From Halorussus marinus (GTDB taxonomy: Archaea; Halobacteriota; Halobacteria; Halobacteriales; Haladaptataceae), in assembly GCF_004765795.1 (NCBI RefSeq), contig NZ_SBIV01000008.1:1-64000 (forward strand): a stretch of 64,000 bases of DNA. The letters are read 5' to 3'. The position numbers and the translations under genes are program-made. The notes beneath the pieces are model-generated. The model was not told where the DNA came from and searched no databases. It saw only the letters and a program-made list of their open reading frames with translations. This document shows positions 44,072 through 52,879 of this stretch, one piece after another (the first letter of the stretch is position 1; every line of letters begins with the position of its first letter).

Positions 44072-45274
44072 CTACTCGTTTCGCGGGCTACTCGGGTGGT
44101 AGTCGGTGTCGTACTCGCCGGGCCGGTCGTCGAGCCGGTCGGGGTTGATCCGGCCGCTGAGCAACATGAAGTCGACGAGCGTCAGCGCCAGCATCGCCTC
44201 GACGACCGGGACGCCCCGGGGCGGAAGCACGGGGTCGTGGCGTCCGATGACCTTGGCCTCCTTCTGCTCGCCGGTCTCCCAGTCGACGGTGGTCTGGGTC
44301 TTGGGGATCGAGGTGGGCGCGTGGAGGGTGACCTCGCCGTAGATGGGCTCGCCCGTCGTGATCCCGCCCTGAATCCCGCCGTGGTCGTTCTCGACCGGCT
44401 TCGGGTCGCCGCGTTCTCGCGGTTCGTCACCGCTCGAATCCTCCGAGGGGCCCTGCGCCTCGCTATCGCCGAACTCCCAGTCGTCGTTTCGGTCTTTGCC
44501 GGTGTACTCGCGGGCCTCGCGGCCGAGTCCGAACTCGAAGGCGGTCGAGGCGGGCACGCTCATCATCGCCTGTCCGAGTCGGGCCTCCAGCGAGTCGAAC
44601 CGGGGCGCACCCAGCCCGCGCGGGACTCCGCGGGCCTCGAAGTAGATGGAGCCGCCGATAGAGTCGCCTTCGGTCTGGTACTCGTCGATGCGCTCGCGCA
44701 TCCGCTCGGCGGTCTCGGGGTGGGCACACCGCACTTCGTTGTCCTCGCTGTGTGCTTTGATCTCCTTGAACGACACCTCCGGCGCCTCGATGTCGCCGAT
44801 CTGGTTGACGTGGGCCTTGAGTTCGACGCCCGCCTCGGCGAGGATCTTGGTCGCGATCGCGCCCGCCGCGACCCAGTTGACGGTCTCGCGGGCCGACGAC
44901 CGGCCGCCCCCGCCCCAGTTTCGCGTGCCGAACTTCGCCGAGTAGGTGAAGTCGCCGTGGCTGGGCCGAGGCGCGGTGACGAACGGCTCGTATTTCTCCG
45001 ACTGGGCGTCCTTGTTCTCGATGACCATCCCGATCGGGGTGCCGGTGGTGTAGCCGTCCTGGACCCCGGACTTGATCGAGACAGCGTCGGGCTCTCCGCG
45101 GCTCGTCGTGATCATCGACTGGCCGGGCTTGCGCCGGTCGAGGTCGGCCTGCACGTCGTCTTCCGAGAGTTCGAGCCCCGCCGGACAGCCCGAGACGGTG
45201 ACGCCCATCGCGTCGCCGTGGCTCTCGCCGAAGGTGGTCACCTGAAACAGGCGTCCGAAGCTGTTGCCGTTCAT
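44072..45274 (-). CDS. aroC: Chorismate synthase
   Basis: Last step of the shikimate pathway (EPSP to chorismate, FMN-dependent). It has 400 residues. Signatures: MNGNSFGRLFQVTTFGESHG, APRPSHGDFTYSAKFG, RNWGGGGRSSARET, and the C-terminal RHDPVLPPRGVPVVEAM. An acidic insertion near residues 270-300 (DSEAQGPSEDSSGDEPRERG) is a halophile addition. The ATG at 45274 gives the standard family start. Confidence 0.97.
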   Translation of the reverse strand: MNGNSFGRLFQVTTFGESHGDAMGVTVSGCPAGLELSEDDVQADLDRRKPGQSMITTSRGEPDAVSIKSGVQDGYTTGTPIGMVIENKDAQSEKYEPFVTAPRPSHGDFTYSAKFGTRNWGGGGRSSARETVNWVAAGAIATKILAEAGVELKAHVNQIGDIEAPEVSFKEIKAHSEDNEVRCAHPETAERMRERIDEYQTEGDSIGGSIYFEARGVPRGLGAPRFDSLEARLGQAMMSVPASTAFEFGLGREAREYTGKDRNDDWEFGDSEAQGPSEDSSGDEPRERGDPKPVENDHGGIQGGITTGEPIYGEVTLHAPTSIPKTQTTVDWETGEQKEAKVIGRHDPVLPPRGVPVVEAMLALTLVDFMLLSGRINPDRLDDRPGEYDTDYHPSSPRNE

Positions 45275-45369
45275 TGGCGGTTGTTGTGTGGGCGGCCTAT
45301 TTAGGGTTTGCAGAAGACGCAAGGCTGTGTCCGCGAGGCTCCGGAGTCAGACGGCCGGCTCGCATCTCG

Positions 45370-46038
45370 CTACCGCTCCTCGTCGGCCCGCGCCAGCCCG
45401 AGCGACTGTGCGGTCGGAAGGGTCCAGCCCAGCGACACCGCCACGCCGCGAATTCCGAGGGTCGCGACCGCACAGACCGTCGCGGCGGTGCTCCCCGTCG
45501 CCCCGACGGCCGTCGCCAGCCAGTAGGCGCATCCGCCGAGCACCGCACAACTCGCGTAGAAGTCCTCCAGGAGGATGAACGGCGAGCGGTCGAGCAGGAG
45601 GTCGGCGAACGCCCCGCCGCCGACCGCGTTGATCGTCGCGACCGCGACCACGCCGAACCCCGGGAGCCCGGCCTCGGTCGCGACGATGGCCCCCGTCGTG
45701 GTGAACGCCGCGAGCCCGACCCCGTCGGACAACAGCGCGACCGGGTGGTCGTCCGGCGAGTCGAGGACGACGCTCAGCCCGACCGCGAGTCCGACGCCCA
45801 ACAGGCCGAGACCGATCTCGCCGGGCGCCCTGAGCGCCAGCGGGACGCGGTTCACGAGGAGGTCTCTGGTCGCCCCGCCCGCGAACGCGGTCGCGAGCCC
45901 GACCACCGCGAGGCCGAACACGTCGAACTCCTCGCGGATCGCCTTCGTCGCGCCGACCAGCGCGAACGCGACCAGCCCGACCGCGTTCATCACGGCGAAC
46001 GGGTCGACGGCCGGGAGCGCTCCGAGAAACTGCGTCAC
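45370..46038 (-). CDS. TRIC-type (UPF0126) membrane channel protein
   Basis: A 222-residue membrane protein with seven hydrophobic segments arranged as two repeats of the UPF0126/TRIC unit: GLVAFALVGATKAIREEFDV with GGATRDLL, and GLAAFTTTGAIVATEAGLPG with GGGAFADLL. Such proteins are cation channels. It lies between aroA and aroC on the same strand, with gaps of 73 and 95 bases, although no link to aromatic synthesis is known. Confidence 0.88.
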   Translation of the reverse strand: MTQFLGALPAVDPFAVMNAVGLVAFALVGATKAIREEFDVFGLAVVGLATAFAGGATRDLLVNRVPLALRAPGEIGLGLLGVGLAVGLSVVLDSPDDHPVALLSDGVGLAAFTTTGAIVATEAGLPGFGVVAVATINAVGGGAFADLLLDRSPFILLEDFYASCAVLGGCAYWLATAVGATGSTAATVCAVATLGIRGVAVSLGWTLPTAQSLGLARADEER

Positions 46039-46111
46039 TACCTCAGCCCACGAAAGCGAGCGTCTTGAGCGCTACGCATCCGTTTGCCCGGCTCGCGCCG
46101 GGGTCGGCGGG

Positions 46112-47428
46112 TCACTCCCGGTCGAGCGTCGCGCCGAGGTCGTACAGCACGTCGAAGAACTCCGGGAACGAGACGTCGACGTGTTGGGCGTCCGAGACGG
46201 TCGTCGGGCCCGAGGCCGCGAGCGCGGCGACCGACAGCGCCATCACGATCCGGTGGTCGCCGCGGCCGTCGACCGCGCCGCCGGTCAGCTCCGAGTCGCC
46301 GCCCCGAATCGTCAGCGTCTCGGCGGTCTCCTCGGTCTCGACGCCGAGGGTCGACAGCTCCTCGGCCATCGCGCTCACCCGGTCGGTCTCCTTGTACCTG
46401 ACGTGCTCGCAGTTCACGAGTCGGGTCTCGCCGTCGGCGACCGCGCCGAGCGTCGCGACCGTCGGCAGCAGGTCGGGGGTGTCGCCCACGTCGACCTCGA
46501 TGCCCGAGAGAGTCGAGCGCTCGACGGTCACGACGCCGTCCTCGCGGTTCCAGTCGACGTCGGCGCCCATCCGGTCGAGGACGCCCACGATCTCCGAGTC
46601 GCCCTGCGCGCTCGGGTACGCGCCCTCGACCCGGACCGCCTCGTCGGGGTCGGCCGCGATCGCGCCCGCCGCCAGCAGGTACGAGATCGACGAGAAGTCG
46701 CCCGGGACGTGATACTCCCCGTCGGTCGGCTCGTAGAACTGCCCGCCACCGACGCTGTAGGTCCCGCCGGCCGGCCCGGCCGCGTCGGGGCCGCGCTTCT
46801 CGGCGTCGATCCCGAACTCCTCGAGGAGTTCGAGGGTGATGTCGACGTACGGCGCCGACTTGAGTTCGGTTTCGAGTTCGATCTCGATCCCGTCGTCGGT
46901 GACCGCCCCCGCCATCAGCAAGGCGGTGACGAACTGCGAGGAGACGTCGCCGGGCATCGAGACGCGCCCGCCCGAGATCGGTCCCTCGACCACCAGCGGA
47001 GCCTGCCCGTTTCGCCGGGTGCTCTCGGCCCGGCCGCCGAGCGACTCGACGACCTCGAGCAGTGGACCGTGGGGGCGCGACCGGAGCGAGCTATCGCCGG
47101 TGAGGACGCTCGCGCCGTCGGCGAGCGCGGCCGCCGCGGTCACGAGTCGCATCGTCGTCCCGCTGTTGGCGCAGTCGACGACGTCGGCCGGCACGTCGGG
47201 ACGACCGTCGAAGCCGTCGACGTCGACGTGGTCCGACTCGCGGGTGACGGCCCCGCCGAAGGCCTCGACCGCGCGCATCGTCGCCTCCGTGTCGGCGCTC
47301 ACGAGCGGATCGTACACCAGCGCGCCCCCGGAGTAGCCGGCGGCGAGGATGGCGCGGTGGGTGTAGCTCTTCGAGGAGGGCGCCCGGGCGGCCCCCGAGA
47401 GCGTCGACGGCGAGAGTTCCACGTTCAT
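46112..47428 (-). CDS. aroA: 3-phosphoshikimate 1-carboxyvinyltransferase (EPSP synthase)
   Basis: Joins shikimate-3-phosphate and phosphoenolpyruvate. It has 438 residues. Seen: [20 protein letters not shown] (Lys/Ser substrate loop), [46 protein letters not shown], and [19 protein letters not shown] with the Asp-Arg catalytic region. Together with aroC downstream, it makes a two-gene piece of the shikimate pathway. Confidence 0.97.
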   Translation of the reverse strand: MNVELSPSTLSGAARAPSSKSYTHRAILAAGYSGGALVYDPLVSADTEATMRAVEAFGGAVTRESDHVDVDGFDGRPDVPADVVDCANSGTTMRLVTAAAALADGASVLTGDSSLRSRPHGPLLEVVESLGGRAESTRRNGQAPLVVEGPISGGRVSMPGDVSSQFVTALLMAGAVTDDGIEIELETELKSAPYVDITLELLEEFGIDAEKRGPDAAGPAGGTYSVGGGQFYEPTDGEYHVPGDFSSISYLLAAGAIAADPDEAVRVEGAYPSAQGDSEIVGVLDRMGADVDWNREDGVVTVERSTLSGIEVDVGDTPDLLPTVATLGAVADGETRLVNCEHVRYKETDRVSAMAEELSTLGVETEETAETLTIRGGDSELTGGAVDGRGDHRIVMALSVAALAASGPTTVSDAQHVDVSFPEFFDVLYDLGATLDRE

Positions 47429-47498
47429 GCGCGACCAGAGGACCCGGTCCCGTATCAGGATACCGGACGTGACAGGTCTGGCGCCCGCCGACCGGAGC

Positions 47499-48425
47499 TC
47501 ACTTGCGGTCGAGCCGCGAGAGGCCGTGCCAGATCGCGTCGACCAGCCTGTCTTCGCCCTCCCCGTCGGCGTCGTCCCACCCGCGGGCGAGCGCGTCCTC
47601 CAGCACCGAGAGGTCGTGGTTCTCGAAGTTGTTCATCCCGCGGAACGACTCCAGCGCCTCGCGTCCGGCCTCGCCGAAGTCGGCGGTCGGCTCGCCGTCG
47701 TAGAACCCGAGGTCGGCGAGCGTCTCGGAAACGGTCTCGGCGGTCGCGCCCGACAGCTCCCGGCAGTCGTCGGGCGCCTCGCGTTCGAGCAGGGTCACGT
47801 CGTACACCTTGAACGCGCGTTCGAGCTCGTCGATCGGCGACTCGTGGTCGTCGACCCGCACGTCGATCCACCGGTCGTTGTTGCCCGCGTACCCGCCCTC
47901 GGCCTTCGCGACGTAGAGGGCGGCGCTCTGCTCGCCGCGCTTGTCGCCGCCCGCCGCGTTGCCCGCGTGGAGGGCCTCGATGAGCCGCTCGGGGAGGCCG
48001 CCGTCGGCCGACTCGAACGCCTCGCCCATCGCCTCGACCGTCTCGCGGTTCTCGAGGATGTTGCCCTGCGCGGTGTAGGTGTCGCCCTGCACGTCGCCCG
48101 CGTAGTCGAGACACTCCTCGCCGGTGAACGCGGCCACCGAGCCGTCCTGCCCGACGACGCCGACCTGTCGCTGGGGGGCTTGGTCGTCGCCGTCGGTGAG
48201 TTCGTCGACGACCTCGGCCGCCGAGCGGCCCTCCCGAAGCAGGTCGAGACCGTCGGGCCCGTACGCGACGTTTGCGAAGCTCTGGGTGGCGACCGCGCCG
48301 GCGTCGGCGCTGGCGAACGGGACCACCGCGCCGACCGAGACGAACTTCGACTGGACCGCGACGCCGACCGCGTCGGTCTCGGGGTCGCGGGCGACGATCG
48401 AGAACGTGGCTGGTCGTGGTTCCAT
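47499..48425 (-). CDS. DUF1028 family protein (Ntn-hydrolase-like)
   Basis: A 308-residue protein. The start [20 protein letters not shown] and the blocks [20 protein letters not shown] and [17 protein letters not shown] are DUF1028 signatures. The family resembles Ntn-hydrolases, and some members are linked to peptidoglycan-like or amide hydrolysis; the substrate is unknown. The C-terminal 70 residues are an acidic helical extension. The ATG at 48425 starts the domain. Confidence 0.88.
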   Translation of the reverse strand: MEPRPATFSIVARDPETDAVGVAVQSKFVSVGAVVPFASADAGAVATQSFANVAYGPDGLDLLREGRSAAEVVDELTDGDDQAPQRQVGVVGQDGSVAAFTGEECLDYAGDVQGDTYTAQGNILENRETVEAMGEAFESADGGLPERLIEALHAGNAAGGDKRGEQSAALYVAKAEGGYAGNNDRWIDVRVDDHESPIDELERAFKVYDVTLLEREAPDDCRELSGATAETVSETLADLGFYDGEPTADFGEAGREALESFRGMNNFENHDLSVLEDALARGWDDADGEGEDRLVDAIWHGLSRLDRK

Positions 48426-48471
48426 GCGACACGACTGGCACCCGACCAGAAAAAGCGTTCGCGCGGCGGCG

Positions 48472-48969
48472 TCAATCACCGGTTTCGCCGTCCCTCGCCC
48501 GCTTTCGCGCGGTCAGCGGCTGGCGGCGGGCCAGCTCGCAGTCGAACGCGGGATGCTCGGCGAAGTGGTGGACGAGCATGTGGCGCCGGCCGCCGGTCAG
48601 GCCGGGCCGACCCACGTCCTCGGCGGTGAACGTTCGAGGCAGTCGGTCGTAGAACCGACGCAGTTCCTCGAAGCTCTCGAACACCTTCCGGTGGCCCGAC
48701 GAGTCCGCTCGCGAGCGCGCGACGACGTAGCTACCGTCCTCGCGGTGCTCGCCCGCCGTCTGCTCGAACGCCCGGCGCTCGGTCAGCGCCTCGCCGAGCG
48801 CGGTCCGAAGCCGATCGGCCTCGGCTCTGGTGAGGTCGTGCGTCTCGCCCGCGAGCGTGACCGCGACGCGGTCGGCGTCGACGTTACGTTCGGCGCGGAA
48901 TTTCTCGATCAGCCGCCGGCTGGCGACTTCCCCTATCCTCCGGGTCCCCGGGCGACGAAGGTCGTGGCG
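48472..48969 (-). CDS. Haloarchaeal protein of unknown function; start codon not identifiable
   Basis: The minus-strand frame is open from 48969 (after a TGA at 48970-48972) to the stop at 48472 and reads as one protein: LIEKFRAERNVDADRVAVTL, LTRAEADRLRTALGEALTER, GSYVVARSRADSSGHRKVFE, then the part starting from GTG at 48684 (FESFEELRRFYDRL ... EHPAFDCELARRQPLTARK). The upstream part is clearly coding in composition. Yet no ATG, GTG or TTG occurs in frame before 48684. The true start may be a rare codon, or there is a 5' frameshift or mutation. Coordinates give the open frame, not a known start. Confidence 0.6.
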   Translation of the reverse strand, partial: RHDLRRPGTRRIGEVASRRLIEKFRAERNVDADRVAVTLAGETHDLTRAEADRLRTALGEALTERRAFEQTAGEHREDGSYVVARSRADSSGHRKVFESFEELRRFYDRLPRTFTAEDVGRPGLTGGRRHMLVHHFAEHPAFDCELARRQPLTARKRARDGETGD

Positions 48970-49021
48970 TCATGTGAGAGTCGATACGCACCGCCCCAAC
49001 ATAAGCGTCGGGGCGGTCCGG

Positions 49022-49273
49022 TCACCGCCGGGTGACCAGCAGGACGGCGACGACGACGTTGTACACCGCGAGCCCGGCCGCGATCGCGCCGACCGAGAGC
49101 CCGACGTAGACGGTCGCCAGCATCGCGGCCTCGGTCGCGGTCTCGGCGAGCGCGACTGCGAACGCGAGCAGGCCGCCGGCCACGGCGGCTACCGGCGGGC
49201 CGAACTCCCGCCAGTAGGTTTCTGAGACGGGGAGGCGGAGCCTGACGACCGACTCCTCGGAATCCCGAGGCAT
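49022..49273 (-). CDS. Small two-helix membrane protein
   Basis: An 83-residue protein with a charged N-terminus (MPRDSEESVVRLRLPV) and two hydrophobic helices (FGPPVAAVAGGLLAFAVALA and LSVGAIAAGLAVYNVVVAVL), ending in TRR. The family is unknown to me. It is divergent from the zinc-ribbon gene at 49385. Confidence 0.75.
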   Translation of the reverse strand: MPRDSEESVVRLRLPVSETYWREFGPPVAAVAGGLLAFAVALAETATEAAMLATVYVGLSVGAIAAGLAVYNVVVAVLLVTRR

Positions 49274-49384
49274 GCGCGCTACCTCTCACCCCGCGGACAT
49301 AAGTCTTCAGGCGCCGGAAGGGCGTGGACGGGAGCGAGCCGCGAGTCCGCGGTCGTTTTGTGCTCCCGGGCCGTACCCGCGGCC

Positions 49385-50107
49385 ATGAAAGTCCGCGGCG
49401 AGCGCGAGTGCAAGGACTGTGGGGCCCGGTGGTCCTACTACGAGACCGGGAGCGTGGCGTGCCCGTCGTGCGAGAGCCTCCGGAGCGTCGGCGTCGACGA
49501 CGAGCGGCGCCTCCACACCGACGCGCCGGTCGAACTCGACCTGAGCGACGCCCGGGCGGCGCTCGACGACGAGTCGCTCCGCGAGACCGCAGACCGGGCC
49601 GGCGAGGTCGCCCGCGAGTACGTCCGCAAGCGCGGGTTCGTCGACGCCGGGGAGCTACGCGCGCTCGACGACCGCTATCTGACGGCCCACGAACTCCGAC
49701 ACGCCGCCGACGCGATCGGTCGGCGGATGGACCCAAGCGACGAGGAGGAGTGGTACTTCCTCGCGCTCCTGCGTGGCGCCGACGCCGCCGAGCCCGACCG
49801 GCCCGCGCCCGACGAGGTGCCCGCGTCGATGCGGGGCGTGCGGGGACTGGCGTACGCGAACGCCGTGCGCGAGTACCGCCGAGAGATGCTCGACTGGCTC
49901 GACGAACAGCCCGAGACCCGGGACCGATCCGTCCTCGAAACGCTCGGCTCGCACCTCAAGCGTGTGCGGGCGCTCGACGGCGAGGTCGACCCCACCGACG
50001 CCGAGGCGCTCGTGGCCGCGGCCCGCGACGCGTCCCGATTCCTGCGCGAGGACGACGCCGAGGCGCTCGCCAGCGCCCGCGAGCGCCTCGACCGACTCGC
50101 CGAGTAG
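49385..50107 (+). CDS. Zinc-ribbon haloarchaeal protein (DUF7117-like)
   Basis: A 240-residue soluble protein. The N-terminal ribbon has CKDCGARWSYYETGSVACPS followed by C, i.e. two CxxC knuckles as in TFIIB-like ribbons. The rest is an acidic helical domain (AHELRHAADAIGRRMDPSDE, RGLAYANAVREYRREMLDWL). The ATG at 49385 starts at the ribbon. I recall this as DUF7117, without certainty. Function unknown. Confidence 0.78.
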   Translation: MKVRGERECKDCGARWSYYETGSVACPSCESLRSVGVDDERRLHTDAPVELDLSDARAALDDESLRETADRAGEVAREYVRKRGFVDAGELRALDDRYLTAHELRHAADAIGRRMDPSDEEEWYFLALLRGADAAEPDRPAPDEVPASMRGVRGLAYANAVREYRREMLDWLDEQPETRDRSVLETLGSHLKRVRALDGEVDPTDAEALVAAARDASRFLREDDAEALASARERLDRLAE

Positions 50108-50153
50108 CGCCGGCCGGCGAACGCTTTTGTTACTCGGTGCCATACCATCGACC

Positions 50154-50540
50154 ATGGCGACCGACGACACCTCGCGGCTGGGGTGGGCGTTCAGACTCCT
50201 GTTTCTCGTCCTCGTGGTCGTCCCGGTCGCGGTTCCGTTCGCGGACGCCGTCGAGGCGCTCCCGGTCGCGCTCGATACCGCCCTGCTCGCGCGACTGACG
50301 GGGGCCGGAGCGGTGCTCGCGGTCCTCGCGGTGCTCGTCACACAGAAGCGCCGGGCTCGGGGCCGGGAAGTCACAGACTCGCCCGAACACCGACGCGACC
50401 GCGAGCCCGAAGGCACCGGCGAGGTGTACGCGCCGTACGCCTACAACAACCAACAGCGAGCGCGCCGGGAGGGCGAGCGCATCCGCGAGCGGGCGGCCGA
50501 GGTCGCCGAGGCCGACCGCGAGGGCCGCGACCGGCCGTAG
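50154..50540 (+). CDS. Small membrane protein with charged C-terminus
   Basis: A 128-residue protein with two hydrophobic helices (LLFLVLVVVPVAVPFADAV and GAGAVLAVLAVLVTQ), then a soluble charged tail (YAPYAYNNQQRARREGERIR). It follows the zinc-ribbon gene by 46 bases on the same strand, so the two may be one operon. Family not recognised. Confidence 0.75.
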   Translation: MATDDTSRLGWAFRLLFLVLVVVPVAVPFADAVEALPVALDTALLARLTGAGAVLAVLAVLVTQKRRARGREVTDSPEHRRDREPEGTGEVYAPYAYNNQQRARREGERIRERAAEVAEADREGRDRP

Positions 50541-50545
50541 GCCGT

Positions 50546-51439
50546 TCAGGGCAGGTCGACCGCGACGCCCGACTGCCGGCTCGCGGCCTTGACCGTGTTG
50601 TACAGCAACATCGCGCGGGTCATCGGGCCGACGCCGCCCGGGACGGGCGTGATCGCGCCCGCGGTCCCGGTCGCCGACTCGAAGTCCACGTCGCCGACCA
50701 GTTCGTAGCCCTTCTCGGTGTCGGCTTCGACGCGGTTGACGCCCACGTCGATCACGGTCGCGCCCTCCGTGAGCATCGAGCCGTCGATCATCTCCGGGAC
50801 CCCGGCGGCCGCGATCACCACGTCGGCGCGTCGGGTGTGGGCCGCGAGGTCCTCGGTCCGGGAGTGACACACCGTGGTCGTCGCGTTGCCAAGCGGCGCC
50901 TTCTGGACGAGGAGGTTCGCCATCGGTTTGCCGACGATATCCGATCGCCCGACTACGACCGCCTCGGCGCCTTCGGTCTCGACGTCGGCGGCTTCGAGGA
51001 GCTTCTGGACGCCGTGGGGCGTGCAGGGCTTGAACCGGGCGTCGCCGGCGACCATCCGGCCGACGTTCTCGGGGTGGAAGCCGTCGACGTCCTTCTCGGG
51101 GTCGATCGACCGGAGGACCCGCCGGTCGTCGACGTGGTCGGGCACCGGCATCTGGACGAGGATCCCGTGGACCTCGGGGTCGTCGTTCAGCTCCTCGACG
51201 GTGTCGTACAGCTCCTCGGCGGGCGCGTCGGCGTCGAGTTCGACGTTGACGCCCTCGATGCCGACCTCCTCGCAGTCGCGCTGTTTCATCGAGACGTAGG
51301 TCTCGCTGGCGGGGTCGTCGCTCATCAGGACGGTCGCGAGCCCGGGACGCTCGCCCGCGTCGGCGAGCGCCTCGATGCCCTCTCGAAGTTCGTCGCGGAT
51401 CTCGGCGGCGACGGCGTCCCCGTCGATTATCTCGGTCAT
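50546..51439 (-). CDS. folD: Methylene-tetrahydrofolate dehydrogenase/cyclohydrolase
   Basis: Bifunctional C1 enzyme using NADP. It has 297 residues. The motifs are ETYVSMKQRDCEEVGIEGVN (catalytic Lys region), DGILVQ-like HGILVQMPVPDHV, VVVGRSDIVGKPMANLLVQ and the final GGVGPMTRAMLLYNTVKA. It lies 89 bases downstream of glyA on the same strand, a coherent C1-folate pair. Confidence 0.97.
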   Translation of the reverse strand: MTEIIDGDAVAAEIRDELREGIEALADAGERPGLATVLMSDDPASETYVSMKQRDCEEVGIEGVNVELDADAPAEELYDTVEELNDDPEVHGILVQMPVPDHVDDRRVLRSIDPEKDVDGFHPENVGRMVAGDARFKPCTPHGVQKLLEAADVETEGAEAVVVGRSDIVGKPMANLLVQKAPLGNATTTVCHSRTEDLAAHTRRADVVIAAAGVPEMIDGSMLTEGATVIDVGVNRVEADTEKGYELVGDVDFESATGTAGAITPVPGGVGPMTRAMLLYNTVKAASRQSGVAVDLP

Positions 51440-51528
51440 TACGTATCGGATCGGCGCCGAGCCATTTCAACCCTCGGGTTCGTGCGTATTTCCCGGGTGG
51501 AAAATCAGTTTCTATGCACGACCGTGGA

Positions 51529-52776
51529 TTACTCGTACAGCGGGTTCGCCTCGCAGAGCGCTTTGACGTCCTCGGCGACCTCGGCTTTGACGTCCTCGTC
51601 GTCGACGTTGTTGACGACCCGGGCGATGAGGTCGCCCACGTACCGGCAGTCGTCCTCGTCGAAGCCCCGGGTCGTGAGTGCGGGGGTTCCCGCCCGGATG
51701 CCGCTGGTGACGAACGGCGAGCGCGTCTCGCCGGGGACGGTGTTGGCGTTCAGGACGATGCCCACGTCTTCGAGGGCCTCCTCGGCCTGCTTGCCGGTCA
51801 CGTCCTCGTGGGACTCCCGGAGGTCGACCAGCACGAGGTGGGTGTCGGTGCCCCCAGAGACCAGCGAGAAACCGTCTTCCTGGAGGCTCTCGCCGAGCGC
51901 CTCGGCGTTCTTGACCGTCTGGGCGGCGTACTCGTCGAACTCGGAGTCGAGCGCCTCTCGGAAGCCGACCGCCTTGCCAGCGATGTTGTGCAGGAGGGGC
52001 CCGCCCTGCATCCCCGGGATGACGGCGGAGTCGATGGCGTCGCCGTACTCCTCGTCGGCGAGCACGATGCCGCCCCGACCCGCACGGATCGTCTTGTGGG
52101 TCGACCCGGTCACGAAGTCCGCGATCCCGACCGGCGAGGCGTGCTCGCCCGACGCCACCAGCCCGGTGATGTGGGCCATGTCCGCGAGGTGGTAGGCGTC
52201 GGCGGCGTCGGCGGCCGCCTGGACGCGCTCCCACTCGACCTCGCGGGGGTACGCCGAGTAGCCCGAAACGACGATGTCGGGGTCGAATTCCTCGGCGTGC
52301 TCCCGGAGGGCGTCGTAGTCGACGTACCCCGTCTCGGGGTCGACCTCGTACTGCTCGACCTCGTAGAGCTGGCCGGTGAAGTTGGCGTGGTGGCCGTGGC
52401 TGAGGTGGCCGCCGTGGGTCAGATCGAGCGAGAGGATCTTGTCGCCGGGGTCGAGCATCGCGAAGTAGACCGCCATGTTCGCCTGCGAACCCGAGTGGGG
52501 CTGGACGTTGACGTACTCGGCGCCCCAAAGCTCCTTGGCGCGCTCGATGGCGAGGTTCTCGACCGTGTCGACGTGTTCACAGCCGCCGTAGTAGCGCGAA
52601 CCGGGGTAGCCCTCGGCGTACTTGTTCGTGAGGACGCTCCCCTGGGCTTCCATCACGGCCTCGCTGACGTGGTTCTCGCTCGCGATCATCGCCAGCGTGT
52701 CGCGCTGGCGGTCGACTTCAGCCTCGAGGGCGTCTGCTACCTCCGGGTCGGCGGCACGGACGCGGTCGTACTCCAT
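51529..52776 (-). CDS. glyA: Serine hydroxymethyltransferase
   Basis: PLP enzyme that converts serine to glycine while loading C1 units on the folate carrier. It has 415 residues: IASENHVSEAVMEAQGS, NKYAEGYPGSRYYGGCEHVD, the histidine-rich LTHGGHLSHGHHANF, and the PLP-lysine motif TGSTHKTIRAGRGG. A TATA-like element is 23-31 bases before the ATG at 52776. It is divergent from the locus B CHAT gene, sharing a 103-base promoter region. Confidence 0.97.
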   Translation of the reverse strand: MEYDRVRAADPEVADALEAEVDRQRDTLAMIASENHVSEAVMEAQGSVLTNKYAEGYPGSRYYGGCEHVDTVENLAIERAKELWGAEYVNVQPHSGSQANMAVYFAMLDPGDKILSLDLTHGGHLSHGHHANFTGQLYEVEQYEVDPETGYVDYDALREHAEEFDPDIVVSGYSAYPREVEWERVQAAADAADAYHLADMAHITGLVASGEHASPVGIADFVTGSTHKTIRAGRGGIVLADEEYGDAIDSAVIPGMQGGPLLHNIAGKAVGFREALDSEFDEYAAQTVKNAEALGESLQEDGFSLVSGGTDTHLVLVDLRESHEDVTGKQAEEALEDVGIVLNANTVPGETRSPFVTSGIRAGTPALTTRGFDEDDCRYVGDLIARVVNNVDDEDVKAEVAEDVKALCEANPLYE

Positions 52777-52798
52777 GCACGAAATCGGTATGTCCCGG

Positions 52799-52849
52799 CG
52801 TATAAGCTTACCTTTCGCGGCGCTTCTGGAGGACGACAAAACTATAAAC
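52799..52849. promoter_or_regulatory. Divergent promoter region of glyA and the CHAT gene
   Basis: A TATA-like gcttatacg on the minus strand (52799-52807) serves glyA, and ctataaac on the plus strand (52842-52849) lies 31-38 bases before the CHAT ATG at 52880. Confidence 0.5.
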
Positions 52850-52879
52850 GACGCGTGGGATACGATTCGTGACGCAGAC

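Noticed and set aside
42004..44148. A 714-codon plus-strand frame opposite the locus A CHAT gene
   Set aside because: Arg/Val-rich shadow frame; the minus strand has the CHAT catalytic motifs and a Shine-Dalgarno match.
48933..49736. A 267-codon minus-strand frame from 49736 to 48933
   Set aside because: Arg/Gly-rich shadow that crosses the divergent genes at 49022 and 49385.
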